Origin: a virus
Length of the DNA: 47,598 bases
Direction: 5' to 3' (one strand)
Virus record (IMG/VR): IMGVR_UViG_3300021478_000046
Location: 1 to 47,598 of that record
Each line of letters starts with the position of its first letter. Within the stretch, counting starts at the first letter, position 1. The notes under the pieces were generated by a model. The model saw only the letters and a list, made by a program, of their open reading frames with translations. It searched no databases and was not told where the DNA came from. This document shows positions 40,094 through 47,598 of the stretch, in pieces. Position numbers and translations under genes: made by a program.

Positions 40094-41445
40094 TAGAAAA
40101 TTGTCCTTGGCGGTCTTGGGTTTCCGCCCTGCCCACCACCACCGCCGCCCGAGCCTCCACCGCTACCGCCTGTTCCACCGCCAGCCATTACCGAAGGCGG
40201 AAAGAGCCCTGGAACGCCCAGTGAAGTAAGCGCTCCGGTCCAGCACTGCTCCGGCCTGCCGGTAATCAATAGCCCTTGGGTATCAAACACTGCCCAGTTC
40301 TTATCCTCGATCGAGTAGACATAGTGCCGAGTAAAAGTCTGAAGCGGAATAGAAATCATGTACACCATGTACGTGTAGCCAAAGATAAGAAACGGGATGA
40401 TCTGCCCGACAGGATTGCCGCTGGTGCGCGAGAGGTCGGTCATAATCGCGTCGCGCGCTGTCCCGCCAATGGCTTCAAATGAAGCCACACCCATCTGGTA
40501 AATCTGCTCTGCGGAGATAAAGCATCCAATGGCGCCGTACTGCGAAATGCTCCACTGATACACCGAGCCAATGCCGCGGTCTGAAGCCCACAAGTGATCG
40601 AACTGAAACGGAGCAATGCCTTGCCCGGTCGGAGTTACCTGCGTAATCCCGCTTGACCGGAAGATGAATCCTTGAATTCCAATAGTGATGAATCCGGTAA
40701 TCAAGTCAGGAACGTCAAGGAAGTCGTTCTCGCCAGCATTAGTGTTAGCTGCAAAGTCCCACTGTGTCGGGATGCCGTTGGCGCTCCACCATACGCGCTG
40801 CGGAAAGTTGTAGACTACGCCGGTTCCGTTGTCGAGCACATTGACATTAGCCAAGAGTAGATGGTTATCGAGTTCTGCTAGGTACATCCCGCCAATAGAA
40901 AGTGGACCGGTTGAGCCGGCAATGATTGTCGGAGCATCGGCAACGGAAATGGCGGCAATGGATGTCGAGATACTGCTCACCGCATTTGTCGCTGTAGGCG
41001 CGTTGGCGATGCCGTCCCAGGACGCTAGAAACGTTCCGCCATTGGTGTAGTACAGAATGTTGGCAAACGTGCGGTAACTGACAGGATTCTCAAAAACTAG
41101 TCCCGGGCCGCCAAGAATAGCCCACGGCGCCAGAGACCCCGGAGGCGTTCCGAGTGGCGCAAGCTGCCACAGCCCGCGCGTGGTAAAAGCAACGGTATGC
41201 GCGATGAAGTTGACATCGTTGAAAGTGGTCTGACCAAGGCCAATGTTGTTCGTGTCCGTGCCAGGAAACTCCAGAGCAAAGACCGGCGCCGAGCGCAACT
41301 CGGCGTTTCTGAACATGAAGCCTGAAGTGAAAGGAGTTGCGGTATCTGGGATAAGAGTTTCAGGAGCCTGGACGTGAAGTCCAGTAAAAGGGCTCTGGTA
41401 GGTCAGCTCAAAGTAGCCGTCCGCGTCCATCCGGGTAATTGCCAC
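40093..41445 (-). CDS. Tail nozzle / hub protein (P22 gp10 or T7 gp12 type)
   Basis: 450 residues. Repeated beta-blades with aromatic and Asn/Asp turns (WWSANGIPTQWD, YQWSISQYGAIGCF, FGYTYMVYMISIPLQ) point to a beta-propeller nozzle protein. A Gly-rich run (about residues 415-440) ends it. Named by fold-type resemblance and place. Confidence 0.65.
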   Translation of the reverse strand: MAITRMDADGYFELTYQSPFTGLHVQAPETLIPDTATPFTSGFMFRNAELRSAPVFALEFPGTDTNNIGLGQTTFNDVNFIAHTVAFTTRGLWQLAPLGTPPGSLAPWAILGGPGLVFENPVSYRTFANILYYTNGGTFLASWDGIANAPTATNAVSSISTSIAAISVADAPTIIAGSTGPLSIGGMYLAELDNHLLLANVNVLDNGTGVVYNFPQRVWWSANGIPTQWDFAANTNAGENDFLDVPDLITGFITIGIQGFIFRSSGITQVTPTGQGIAPFQFDHLWASDRGIGSVYQWSISQYGAIGCFISAEQIYQMGVASFEAIGGTARDAIMTDLSRTSGNPVGQIIPFLIFGYTYMVYMISIPLQTFTRHYVYSIEDKNWAVFDTQGLLITGRPEQCWTGALTSLGVPGLFPPSVMAGGGTGGSGGGSGGGGGGQGGNPRPPRTIF

Positions 41446-41462
41446 ATGCGTTCCTCAATGAA

Positions 41463-41984
41463 CTAATTGACCGTGATCTGCACATACCCTGTGGCCGGTA
41501 GGGCGTTGATGACCAAGCCGCGAATCCAGAAAACTTTTCCGTAAGTAAAAGGAGCAAAGTCGGCGGTCGCTTGCGACGTCGGATTCCAAACAATGTCCCC
41601 CATGACGTCGGTTAAGAGCAAGGTCTGAGCCGCCGCAGTCGGTTGCCACAGGATCTGTTCCGCACGAATCATGTCCATGTACGCTACGGTGAGCATGTTG
41701 CCGACTGCTCCAGAGTTCGCCAGTCCGCGATTCTTCATCTGGTTTTGCAGCAGTACGGTTGTCGCGCTCGGCACAGTAATAACTCGGTAGCCGCCATTGT
41801 AGCCAAGCCCAAGCGGCAGAGTACCTTGAATGCTGACGGCCTGCCCTTGCGAGCCCACCGTGAACCCGTGCGCCGCACTTGTCACCAAAAGCGATTCGCC
41901 CTGATTGACGATACTGGTCAAAGCGAAACTGCTGGCCTGATCAGCATTCAGGAATGACCAAGGATTCGCGCTTATCTGAGCCAA
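41463..41984 (-). CDS. Tail protein with AHGF module
   Basis: 173 residues. AAHGFTVGSQGQAVSIQG...YNGGYRVITV is the HG-type beta module of phage tails and fibres. It precedes the nozzle gene in the operon. Confidence 0.68.
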   Translation of the reverse strand: MAQISANPWSFLNADQASSFALTSIVNQGESLLVTSAAHGFTVGSQGQAVSIQGTLPLGLGYNGGYRVITVPSATTVLLQNQMKNRGLANSGAVGNMLTVAYMDMIRAEQILWQPTAAAQTLLLTDVMGDIVWNPTSQATADFAPFTYGKVFWIRGLVINALPATGYVQITVN

Positions 41985-41993
41985 GACTAACTC

Positions 41994-42902
41994 CTACGTG
42001 TAATTAAACTTGCATGTCAGGATAAATGCAAGAATGTCCACGGTCCCGGTGCTGTTGGTGAAGTCAAACTCCACGGAAACCTGCGTGTTCGGCGTGACGA
42101 TAAAATTCTGCGCAGCTATCGGAACAGGGACAGGAATCACGTAAGGCTGCGCTTGCGTTGCCGTTTGTAGTCCGTTTGTGGCCTGAGCAATCAGCGTCGT
42201 AGTCACCGGAGCCGCGTTATTGAAATACTGCGTAGCAAAGAGTCCCACAGTAGGAACGGTGATGGCGGTCGTAGTGACCTGATAAATCACGCTCAGTTGC
42301 AGGAAAGAAATGCCCTTTGGTCGAGGGACAGTGACAGGAGTAAGCTCCGAAGCCCCGGTAAACGGAGGCCGGCCTGTTGCTCCCGTATAGGTCGTGAACA
42401 GGTTGGCAGCAACCGGAAAGAACGCAGTGTGGCTGTTAACAAGCGTGCGCACCACCATTACCGTAGGGCTCGTGATCGAAAGAATCTGGGTGAATTCCTG
42501 CACGCCGGAGGCTACCGTGTCGATGGTGACGTACTGAAAGGGCAGGAATCCTACCGTGCTAAGAACGGTGATGCTCACGGAGGAGCCGGCAACAGTAGAT
42601 GCGGTCGCTAGGGTCTGCGGACTCCCTATCGGCAGTCCTTGCGCTCCGCCTGCGCGGCTCGATCCGAAGAAGGATTGCAAATCATCCTGTATCCCAGTGC
42701 GGAAGATCATGCCACCAAGGCTTCCGAAGATGACATAGGCGGAAGCGGCAGCAGCCCGCAAGGAAAATTCTCCCGTGGCAATTTTGAACAGAGTAGTGGC
42801 TCCGGATGCGGAAGTGGCTACAAAGTCCGCTCCGGGAAGCAGCGAGACTGTTCCATCAGCTTGCGGGGTATCGCCTTGAATTATTGCTTGCGTGCGGCTC
42901 AT
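41994..42902 (-). CDS. Structural protein, unknown
   Basis: 302 residues. Helical AASAYVIFGSLGGMIFRTG, then beta-rich with Val/Thr repeats. Virion component by position. Confidence 0.6.
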   Translation of the reverse strand: MSRTQAIIQGDTPQADGTVSLLPGADFVATSASGATTLFKIATGEFSLRAAAASAYVIFGSLGGMIFRTGIQDDLQSFFGSSRAGGAQGLPIGSPQTLATASTVAGSSVSITVLSTVGFLPFQYVTIDTVASGVQEFTQILSITSPTVMVVRTLVNSHTAFFPVAANLFTTYTGATGRPPFTGASELTPVTVPRPKGISFLQLSVIYQVTTTAITVPTVGLFATQYFNNAAPVTTTLIAQATNGLQTATQAQPYVIPVPVPIAAQNFIVTPNTQVSVEFDFTNSTGTVDILAFILTCKFNYT

Positions 42903-42965
42903 CTATTCTCCTCCCACCGGGTCTGTACTTCGCTCCGGCACTTGGGTTAGTCGAGGAATCAGTTG

Positions 42966-43442
42966 CTAAACTTTCTTCCAACATTCTCCCTTGGTGATTT
43001 GCACAATCGTCATCCTATGAACACCAAACTGTTTTCCGAGTTGCCCATAGGACATTCCCAAACTCCGAAGCCTACGAATTTCCTCGGCTTGGTCCATCGT
43101 CAACTTACTGGCCCAATGATTCTCGCCGTGCGCCACGCGGCCTTTACTCATGGCGTCGTGGATGTTATCCAAGTTTGTCCCCAAGAAAAGATGCGATGGA
43201 TTCACGCAAGCAGGATTATCGCAGCAGTGGAGAACATGGAGACGCTCATCGAACGGTCCAAATGCTATTTTGAAAGAAAGACGATGAGATGATGTCCTTA
43301 CTCGTTGCCGTCCCGCTCCTCGCCAAATGTCAAAAGCCCCGTAACCCTTGCCCATTTTACTGCCAGTCCACGGCCAGCACTTTTCAGGAGTACGCTTTTC
43401 AACGCCGCTCCAGAAGCGTTCAATTACCGAGCGTGGTTCCAT
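42966..43442 (-). CDS. HNH homing endonuclease with HTH end
   Basis: 158 residues. CWPWTGSKMGKGYG, then HVLHCCDNPACVNPSHLFLGT is the HNH core; the C-terminal LTMDQAEEIRRLRSLGMSYGQLGKQFG is a helix-turn-helix that helps target DNA. ATG 43442 used; GTG 43448 is possible. Inserted between structural genes. Confidence 0.88.
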   Translation of the reverse strand: MEPRSVIERFWSGVEKRTPEKCWPWTGSKMGKGYGAFDIWRGAGRQRVRTSSHRLSFKIAFGPFDERLHVLHCCDNPACVNPSHLFLGTNLDNIHDAMSKGRVAHGENHWASKLTMDQAEEIRRLRSLGMSYGQLGKQFGVHRMTIVQITKGECWKKV

Positions 43443-43447
43443 GTTCA

Positions 43448-43720
43448 CTAGTATACGCCCGCTCTCGCACTGACGTGTTCCATTTGTGAGAGGACATCTG
43501 TGGGGTTAAAAGTTTTCGGGTCTGGCGTCAACTCCCTTCGGTCCTTGGAAATTTCTCTGGCCTCGCGCAATTCAAACGAGCCATTGATGTCCCGGTCATG
43601 GCATCCGTAAACGTTGCAAACAAGCAATCCCGCGTCCCAATGGCACATGCTGAGAGGCACCTTTCTTTGGCATCTCTGGCATGTCCAGTAGGTAAATTCT
43701 AGATAGCCTCTCCAAATCAT
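43448..43720 (-). CDS. Zinc-finger small protein
   Basis: 90 residues with CQRC (15-18) and CNVYGC (36-41), a zinc-ribbon pattern. ATG overlaps the previous stop (TGATG). Confidence 0.65.
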   Translation of the reverse strand: MIWRGYLEFTYWTCQRCQRKVPLSMCHWDAGLLVCNVYGCHDRDINGSFELREAREISKDRRELTPDPKTFNPTDVLSQMEHVSARAGVY

Positions 43721-45234
43721 CAAGACTCCGAAACAATCGCCAAGCCAGTCGGAGCAGCCGGAGCTACCGGCGCGGCTACGGGCTGCGACGGAGGCAATTG
43801 CAACGGCGAGCCAATCGGCGGGTCAAGCGTCTGCCAGACTACGCTGCCATCCTGCGTTGTTCCGCCAATGGTTGGGTTGAAGGTAATCGTCGTACCAACA
43901 GGGCTGGTGATTCCAGGAACAATGACTTCCTGATACGTTCCGCTGGCGCAATCGAAGAAAACATTCCCAAGACTGACAGGGACACCATGCGCGTAGATGA
44001 TGAGCGTGATCGGAATGAACATCGCCACATTGTTATCCTGCATGGTCACGGCGCCAGTGAGTGCAAGCAACTGGCCGTCGATGTTCGCTCCGGTAACAAG
44101 CGTGATCGAAACCTTGGCAATCATGATGCCGCTGAAGAGAGAAGCTGTGCCGATGGTTGCAGAACTGCCAATGAACCAGTACACGTTCGCAGCTTGCGCG
44201 CCGCCGCGCAGAACAATTGTTCCAGCCATCGTCAGCGCGGTACCGACCTGGAAGACCCAAACCGCATCGGCATTTCCGTTGGCGTCGAGGACCAGGTTCC
44301 CGGTAATGCCCAGCGAATCAGGAGCAAAGTAGACCCCCGGAGCAAGCGTCATGCCGCCAATGTTGGCCGCAGTACCAAGATTCGTGTTAGGACTTCCGGC
44401 AGTAGCCGCAACCATCGCCGAGCCAGCCGCCGTTTCCGCCGTCGCTGCGGTATTCCCGAGAGCCAGTGAGGTGATGGTCTGAGCGGTACAAAGGAACGTG
44501 CCATTGTTCGCGGCATTCGTAAAGCCGGAAGTAGTTACCAAGCGCCCGACAAGTCCAGTGCCAACAGGAAAAGTCCCGAGATAGTTCGCCGAGCCAGCCG
44601 CCGAAGTGGTGCAAGACGTCAGCGGGAACGGACCTGCCACTGGCAAGCCACCGATTCCGGGAGCGTTTACCGCCGCCATGCCAAGATTGAAAGCTGCCAG
44701 GGCATCCGCTTGCGCAGCGATAGCCACAAAGTCGTTGATATGCTCCGAGCCGGTATAGAACCCCGGCCCGCCCGGAGTATCGAATCCGGTAATCGAAGTG
44801 CCCGGAGCGACGCCAATGTCGCCACGTACTTCGGTTGCTCCGGTATTGGTGATGGTCGTCGCGGCCAGCACGCCAAATCCGGAAGCGCGTCCAAGCGAAA
44901 TGTTTGGAGTGCCCGGAGGGAAGGGTACAAAGACGGTTTCTACTTCATTCGAGAACGGACTCTCGAGCCCGCTGACAAAGGCTGCCACGCGGTAGAAATA
45001 CCTGGACCCAGCCAGCACCGTAGAATCGGTGTACGACGGCTTCGTGCCCAAAGCAAAAACCAATGGAGACGAGTTGAGCGGCAACGGCCCCTCGCCATCG
45101 GACGAAGCGCCGCGGAAGACGTCATAAGAGACATTGACTTCCGTATTGGGATTCCAATTCAGCGTGACTTGTGACATTTGTTTTCCCTCTGGGGCTACTG
45201 TGAGCCCAAAAATTCTCGAAGCTGTCTGCGGCAT
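43720..45234 (-). CDS. FN3 + DUF3494 ice-binding-type adhesion protein
   Basis: 504 residues. FN3 at about 20-107 and a DUF3494 (type-I ice-binding) beta-solenoid at about 111-403: LGRASGFGVLAATTITNTG, GDIGVAPGTSITGF, MTLAPGVYF, NADAVWVFQVGTALT, NVYWFIGSSATIGT, GANIDGQLLALTGAVT. A non-family stretch at about 205-285, resembling tail beta-modules, interrupts it. A further beta-rich C-terminal part follows. It lies among capsid-proximal genes and likely decorates the virion. ATG 45234 chosen; 45177 has a good AGAGGG too. Confidence 0.85.
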   Translation of the reverse strand: MPQTASRIFGLTVAPEGKQMSQVTLNWNPNTEVNVSYDVFRGASSDGEGPLPLNSSPLVFALGTKPSYTDSTVLAGSRYFYRVAAFVSGLESPFSNEVETVFVPFPPGTPNISLGRASGFGVLAATTITNTGATEVRGDIGVAPGTSITGFDTPGGPGFYTGSEHINDFVAIAAQADALAAFNLGMAAVNAPGIGGLPVAGPFPLTSCTTSAAGSANYLGTFPVGTGLVGRLVTTSGFTNAANNGTFLCTAQTITSLALGNTAATAETAAGSAMVAATAGSPNTNLGTAANIGGMTLAPGVYFAPDSLGITGNLVLDANGNADAVWVFQVGTALTMAGTIVLRGGAQAANVYWFIGSSATIGTASLFSGIMIAKVSITLVTGANIDGQLLALTGAVTMQDNNVAMFIPITLIIYAHGVPVSLGNVFFDCASGTYQEVIVPGITSPVGTTITFNPTIGGTTQDGSVVWQTLDPPIGSPLQLPPSQPVAAPVAPAAPTGLAIVSES

Positions 45235-45519
45235 TTACGCTCCGCTGTCGGTCACAGAAGCCGTGAAGGTGGCCGGAGTTGTCGTTGCGGTTGTCGGAGT
45301 GCCGGTGATTAGCCCGTTGGCATCCATCGACAATCCCGGAGGGAGCGCGCCTGCGGTAATAGACCATACGTAAGGCGTGGTGCCACCGGTAGCGACAAGC
45401 TGCTGCGAATAAAGTACGCCGACTTGGGCGTTGGGCATGACCGTGGTGGTGATGACCAGCGGAACTACAGCGGCTGCTAGTACGTTCATCGAAAGCGGCT
45501 GGCTAACTGTTTGCGGCAT
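45235..45519 (-). CDS. Ig-like (He_PIG) domain protein
   Basis: 94 residues. YSQQLVATGGTTPYVWSITAGALPPGL...GLITGTPT is an He_PIG-type Ig-like domain. Its start (MPQTVSQ) resembles the following protein (MPQTASR). Likely a surface-decoration or adhesion domain. Confidence 0.8.
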   Translation of the reverse strand: MPQTVSQPLSMNVLAAAVVPLVITTTVMPNAQVGVLYSQQLVATGGTTPYVWSITAGALPPGLSMDANGLITGTPTTATTTPATFTASVTDSGA

Positions 45520-45745
45520 TTGCGGTTTCTCCTTGGACGGTTATCTTCAAACTTTGCTTCATCGGGAGAGCTGTTTCGCTCCAGCCAACGGTATTGACTC
45601 CAAAAGCCACACCAAGCTTGCTGACATGGAAATTCATATAGTCCTGCGCCTTCTTCTTCAAGTCGAAGACTCCTTCAGGACCGCAGGAACAGGATGCCTT
45701 CCATTTTCCGCCTTCCTGTTCAATGAAGATAATCTGGTGGTGCAT
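45503..45745 (-). CDS. Small protein with CSCG
   Basis: 80 residues. KASCSCGPEG and a helical middle. ATG 45745 overlaps the previous stop. Unknown. Confidence 0.6.
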   Translation of the reverse strand: MHHQIIFIEQEGGKWKASCSCGPEGVFDLKKKAQDYMNFHVSKLGVAFGVNTVGWSETALPMKQSLKITVQGETANAANS

Positions 45746-45984
45746 CAAGCGCTCCCAACTGCTGTTATTCCAGAAGGCAGCACAATCCGTTGCCCTGACT
45801 GCTTTTGCGCGACTCGCATCCGGATTGCATCCTTCGCTAGTTCGAGCATCCCGTAAGAAATAAAGGCGTTGTCGATCGGCCCGTTCACGTTAAGCGCTCC
45901 AGTAAGCTGGTCAAGCGTTATCGTCAGCACAAGCGTTGTGCTTGGGAGTTCGACCTTGGGTTGCCCGTTGCCGTTTCCATCCAT
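45745..45984 (-). CDS. Small protein downstream of capsid gene
   Basis: 79 residues, beta-hairpin then helix (ISYGMLELAKDAIRMRVAQK). Six bases after the capsid stop. Unknown. Confidence 0.6.
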   Translation of the reverse strand: MDGNGNGQPKVELPSTTLVLTITLDQLTGALNVNGPIDNAFISYGMLELAKDAIRMRVAQKQSGQRIVLPSGITAVGSA

Positions 45985-45990
45985 AAATTC

Positions 45991-46953
45991 TCACGGCCCA
46001 AACGAGCCGTATGTCCCGTAGAACGTTGTAGCGCCGACCGAAAAGCGCTGCGTCGAGAGGAACAGAAGCACCTGCGTCTGGAAGTCGTCGTCGGTCTGAG
46101 CGGCCAGCGCTTCACGCTCGTAATACTTGAGCTGATGCCCTTCCTTCTCCGCGATCATGAACCATGCGCTTTGGCTCGTCAGGTAGTTCAACTCCAGCCC
46201 CTCGAGCTTGTCTGCAAGCAGCGAGTTCAATTCGTTGTCGTTGGTTCCAGGCTTGCCCGGAGAGCCCAAGACTTCGCGCACGATCCAACGCAATTCAGGA
46301 GGATGCACCACATGGCGCGGCTGAACGTGTACCGGAATACCGCGGCCGTCTGGCATTCGCGTAAAGATGTTGATGGCTTGCTGCACCGCGGTAAAGCTGA
46401 AGTCAGAATCAGGAGTGGGCCGGTTCGGGTAAGTTCCCGCCGAGGTAATGATGTTCGAGATGCCCGGAGCAAAGCCAGTTGCTTCCGTTCCGCCAATGAG
46501 CGGCTGCGAAACATTGAACAGCGAGATTCCGGTATTGGTCAAAACCGTAGAGCCACCAAGGTTGAATAGTGACGCCGAAACTGCCTCGCGTGAGAACAGC
46601 GCTCCGCGGGCATGCGCCTTGGGCATTTCGCGAATGATCCCGTACTTGTCGTCTGCAACAAGCTGCCGGGTAACTTGCGACAGCAAGCCGTACTGAAGAT
46701 GGATGTACTTCTTGGTGCCGCCCTGCAAGATGCCGTCTGAAAGCGGCCGAGTCCCTTCCGGCATTTCGGGCATCGGCCCGGTGCCGGATAGTTCGTAGTC
46801 GATTTCGTAGGCGTCTTCGGAGTCCATGACGTTCAAATAGTGCGTGTACTGCGCTGCACGTTGCTTGAGGTCGAAGAACTGCACGAAGATGTGTCGCAGC
46901 CCGGGCGCGAGCAGTGGGGGAAAGTTCGCGCGGCTGAGTTGTGTGATAGGCAC
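45991..46953 (-). CDS. Major capsid protein
   Basis: 320 residues. Position after the decoration gene, and a body with long helices and the pattern YLNVMDSEDAYEIDYE (strand-turn-strand) fit an HK97-fold coat. The start is GTG 46953 with AGGAGG (46960-46965). It shares residues 14-26 with the Tat-signal protein at 8938. The 5' end has an alternative allele at 1..294. Confidence 0.82.
   Translation of the reverse strand: MPITQLSRANFPPLLAPGLRHIFVQFFDLKQRAAQYTHYLNVMDSEDAYEIDYELSGTGPMPEMPEGTRPLSDGILQGGTKKYIHLQYGLLSQVTRQLVADDKYGIIREMPKAHARGALFSREAVSASLFNLGGSTVLTNTGISLFNVSQPLIGGTEATGFAPGISNIITSAGTYPNRPTPDSDFSFTAVQQAINIFTRMPDGRGIPVHVQPRHVVHPPELRWIVREVLGSPGKPGTNDNELNSLLADKLEGLELNYLTSQSAWFMIAEKEGHQLKYYEREALAAQTDDDFQTQVLLFLSTQRFSVGATTFYGTYGSFGP
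46660..46786. repeat. Terminal overlap A, second copy
   Basis: Identical to bases 1..127. See that entry. Confidence 0.85.
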
Positions 46954-47005
46954 TTAAAGCCTCCTAAGCCATGCGCAGGGAGGAAAATGTGTTAAACTTC
47001 CCTCC

Positions 47006-47509
47006 ATGCCATACGCTGATCCTGAAGTACAAAAAGCATACGACCGCAAAAAGTATCTGAAGAACCGAGACAAGATTCTTGCTCGCATGAAAAAATATGG
47101 AGTACAGAACCGCGAACACATTAGCGCCTACCACAAAGAGTGGGAGAAGAAGAATCGTGCTCAAGAAAACGCACGCCACCGTAAGTGGAGAGCGAGTCAG
47201 ACTCCGGAATCCAGGGCCAAAACTCTGGAGACGACTCGCGCCTGGTGTAAACGGAACCCGGAAAAGATGCAAGCCCGTAATAGGCGGTACGCTGCAAAGA
47301 ACAGAGCGCAGTACGTTGCTCACCATGCCGTCGCTGCGGCTATTACTTGCGGGATGCTGATTCGTCCGAATGCTTGCTCCAAGTGTGGGAAAATCGGCAG
47401 ACCATTCGCCCATCACCCTGATTATTCCAAGATGCTCGAGGTCGTTTGGTTGTGCCACGGTTGTCATCTCGAAGCTCACAGCGGGTCCTTTAACCCGATT
47501 ACGCGATGA
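47006..47509 (+). CDS. HNH endonuclease, allele-specific insertion
   Basis: 167 residues on the strand opposite the structural genes. A basic helical N-terminus, then CSKCGKIGRPFAHHPDY and VVWLCHGCHLEAH give the HNH zinc core. It lies between the capsid and decoration genes, converging with the decoration gene end by 11 bases. The left-end allele has only 31 bases here, so this is a presence/absence insertion. A GGAGG at about 46980 is paired with CCTCC near the ATG. Confidence 0.9.
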   Translation: MPYADPEVQKAYDRKKYLKNRDKILARMKKYGVQNREHISAYHKEWEKKNRAQENARHRKWRASQTPESRAKTLETTRAWCKRNPEKMQARNRRYAAKNRAQYVAHHAVAAAITCGMLIRPNACSKCGKIGRPFAHHPDYSKMLEVVWLCHGCHLEAHSGSFNPITR

Positions 47510-47598
47510 TCTGGATTGCCGAGTTCAGGAACACAAATAGAACGTGTCCGCCAACCGTGCCGATGGGCTCGCGCGGGTCGATACCGACGATTTGCAGT
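47499..47598 (-). CDS. Capsid-associated protein, 3' fragment (right-end allele)
   Basis: The last 32 codons and stop of the gene at 326..955, repeated because the window runs past the circle. Stop codon is TAA here and TAG in the left copy. Confidence 0.85.
   Translation of the reverse strand, partial: LQIVGIDPREPIGTVGGHVLFVFLNSAIQIIA
47500..47598. repeat. Terminal overlap B, second copy
   Basis: Identical to bases 327..425. See that entry. Confidence 0.85.

Overview
The window is almost a complete genome of a tailed bacteriophage, written slightly more than once around a circle. Terminase, portal, capsid, ejection-type proteins, a tail nozzle, fibres, holin-like proteins and an endolysin are all present. 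There is no tape measure, sheath or tail-tube gene, so a short-tailed (podovirus-like) virion is likely. No integrase and no classical repressor were seen. Twin-arginine signals, a Tat-type lipoprotein signal and an ice-binding-type domain fit a soil or cold-environment Gram-negative host. Acidobacteriota is my guess, by inference only.

Layout. From about 10.9 kb leftward and through the ends of the window, the minus strand carries one long late unit: DUF5681 protein (possible small terminase), a run of small genes including a GroES-like/DnaJ zinc-finger fusion, large terminase, portal, a scaffold candidate, a GIY-YIG endonuclease, a capsid-associated protein and the major capsid protein. Across the circular junction it continues with Ig-like, FN3 and ice-binding-type proteins, tail and connector proteins, ejection-type proteins, an ATP-grasp/HAD fusion, three signal-peptide-bearing fibre-like proteins and holin-like proteins. 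From 11.0 to 25.2 kb the plus strand carries the early/middle unit: a ribbon-helix-helix regulator, DUF932, a clamp-loader-like AAA+ ATPase, a broken ASCH gene, a nuclease-like protein, a coiled-coil protein, KTSC, RecT, HNH proteins, many small zinc-binding proteins, a J-like protein, a lipoprotein and an M15 endolysin. The two units converge at about 25.2 kb.

The 10.1-10.5 kb gap holds four GTGGGTAC repeats, an exact DnaA box and an AT-rich stretch, and is a candidate origin. No polymerase, primase or replicative helicase is recognisable, so host replication proteins are probably used.

The two ends show the same locus in two forms. Bases 1-127 equal 46660-46786 and 327-425 equal 47500-47598, but the sequence between is diverged and only the right-hand form contains an HNH gene. 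This looks like two coexisting alleles at the capsid locus. The circle would be 46,659 bp without the insert or 47,173 bp with it. The most unusual genes are the GroES/DnaJ-zinc-finger fusion, the FN3-ice-binding-type protein, the exported fibre-like family and the ATP-grasp/HAD fusion.
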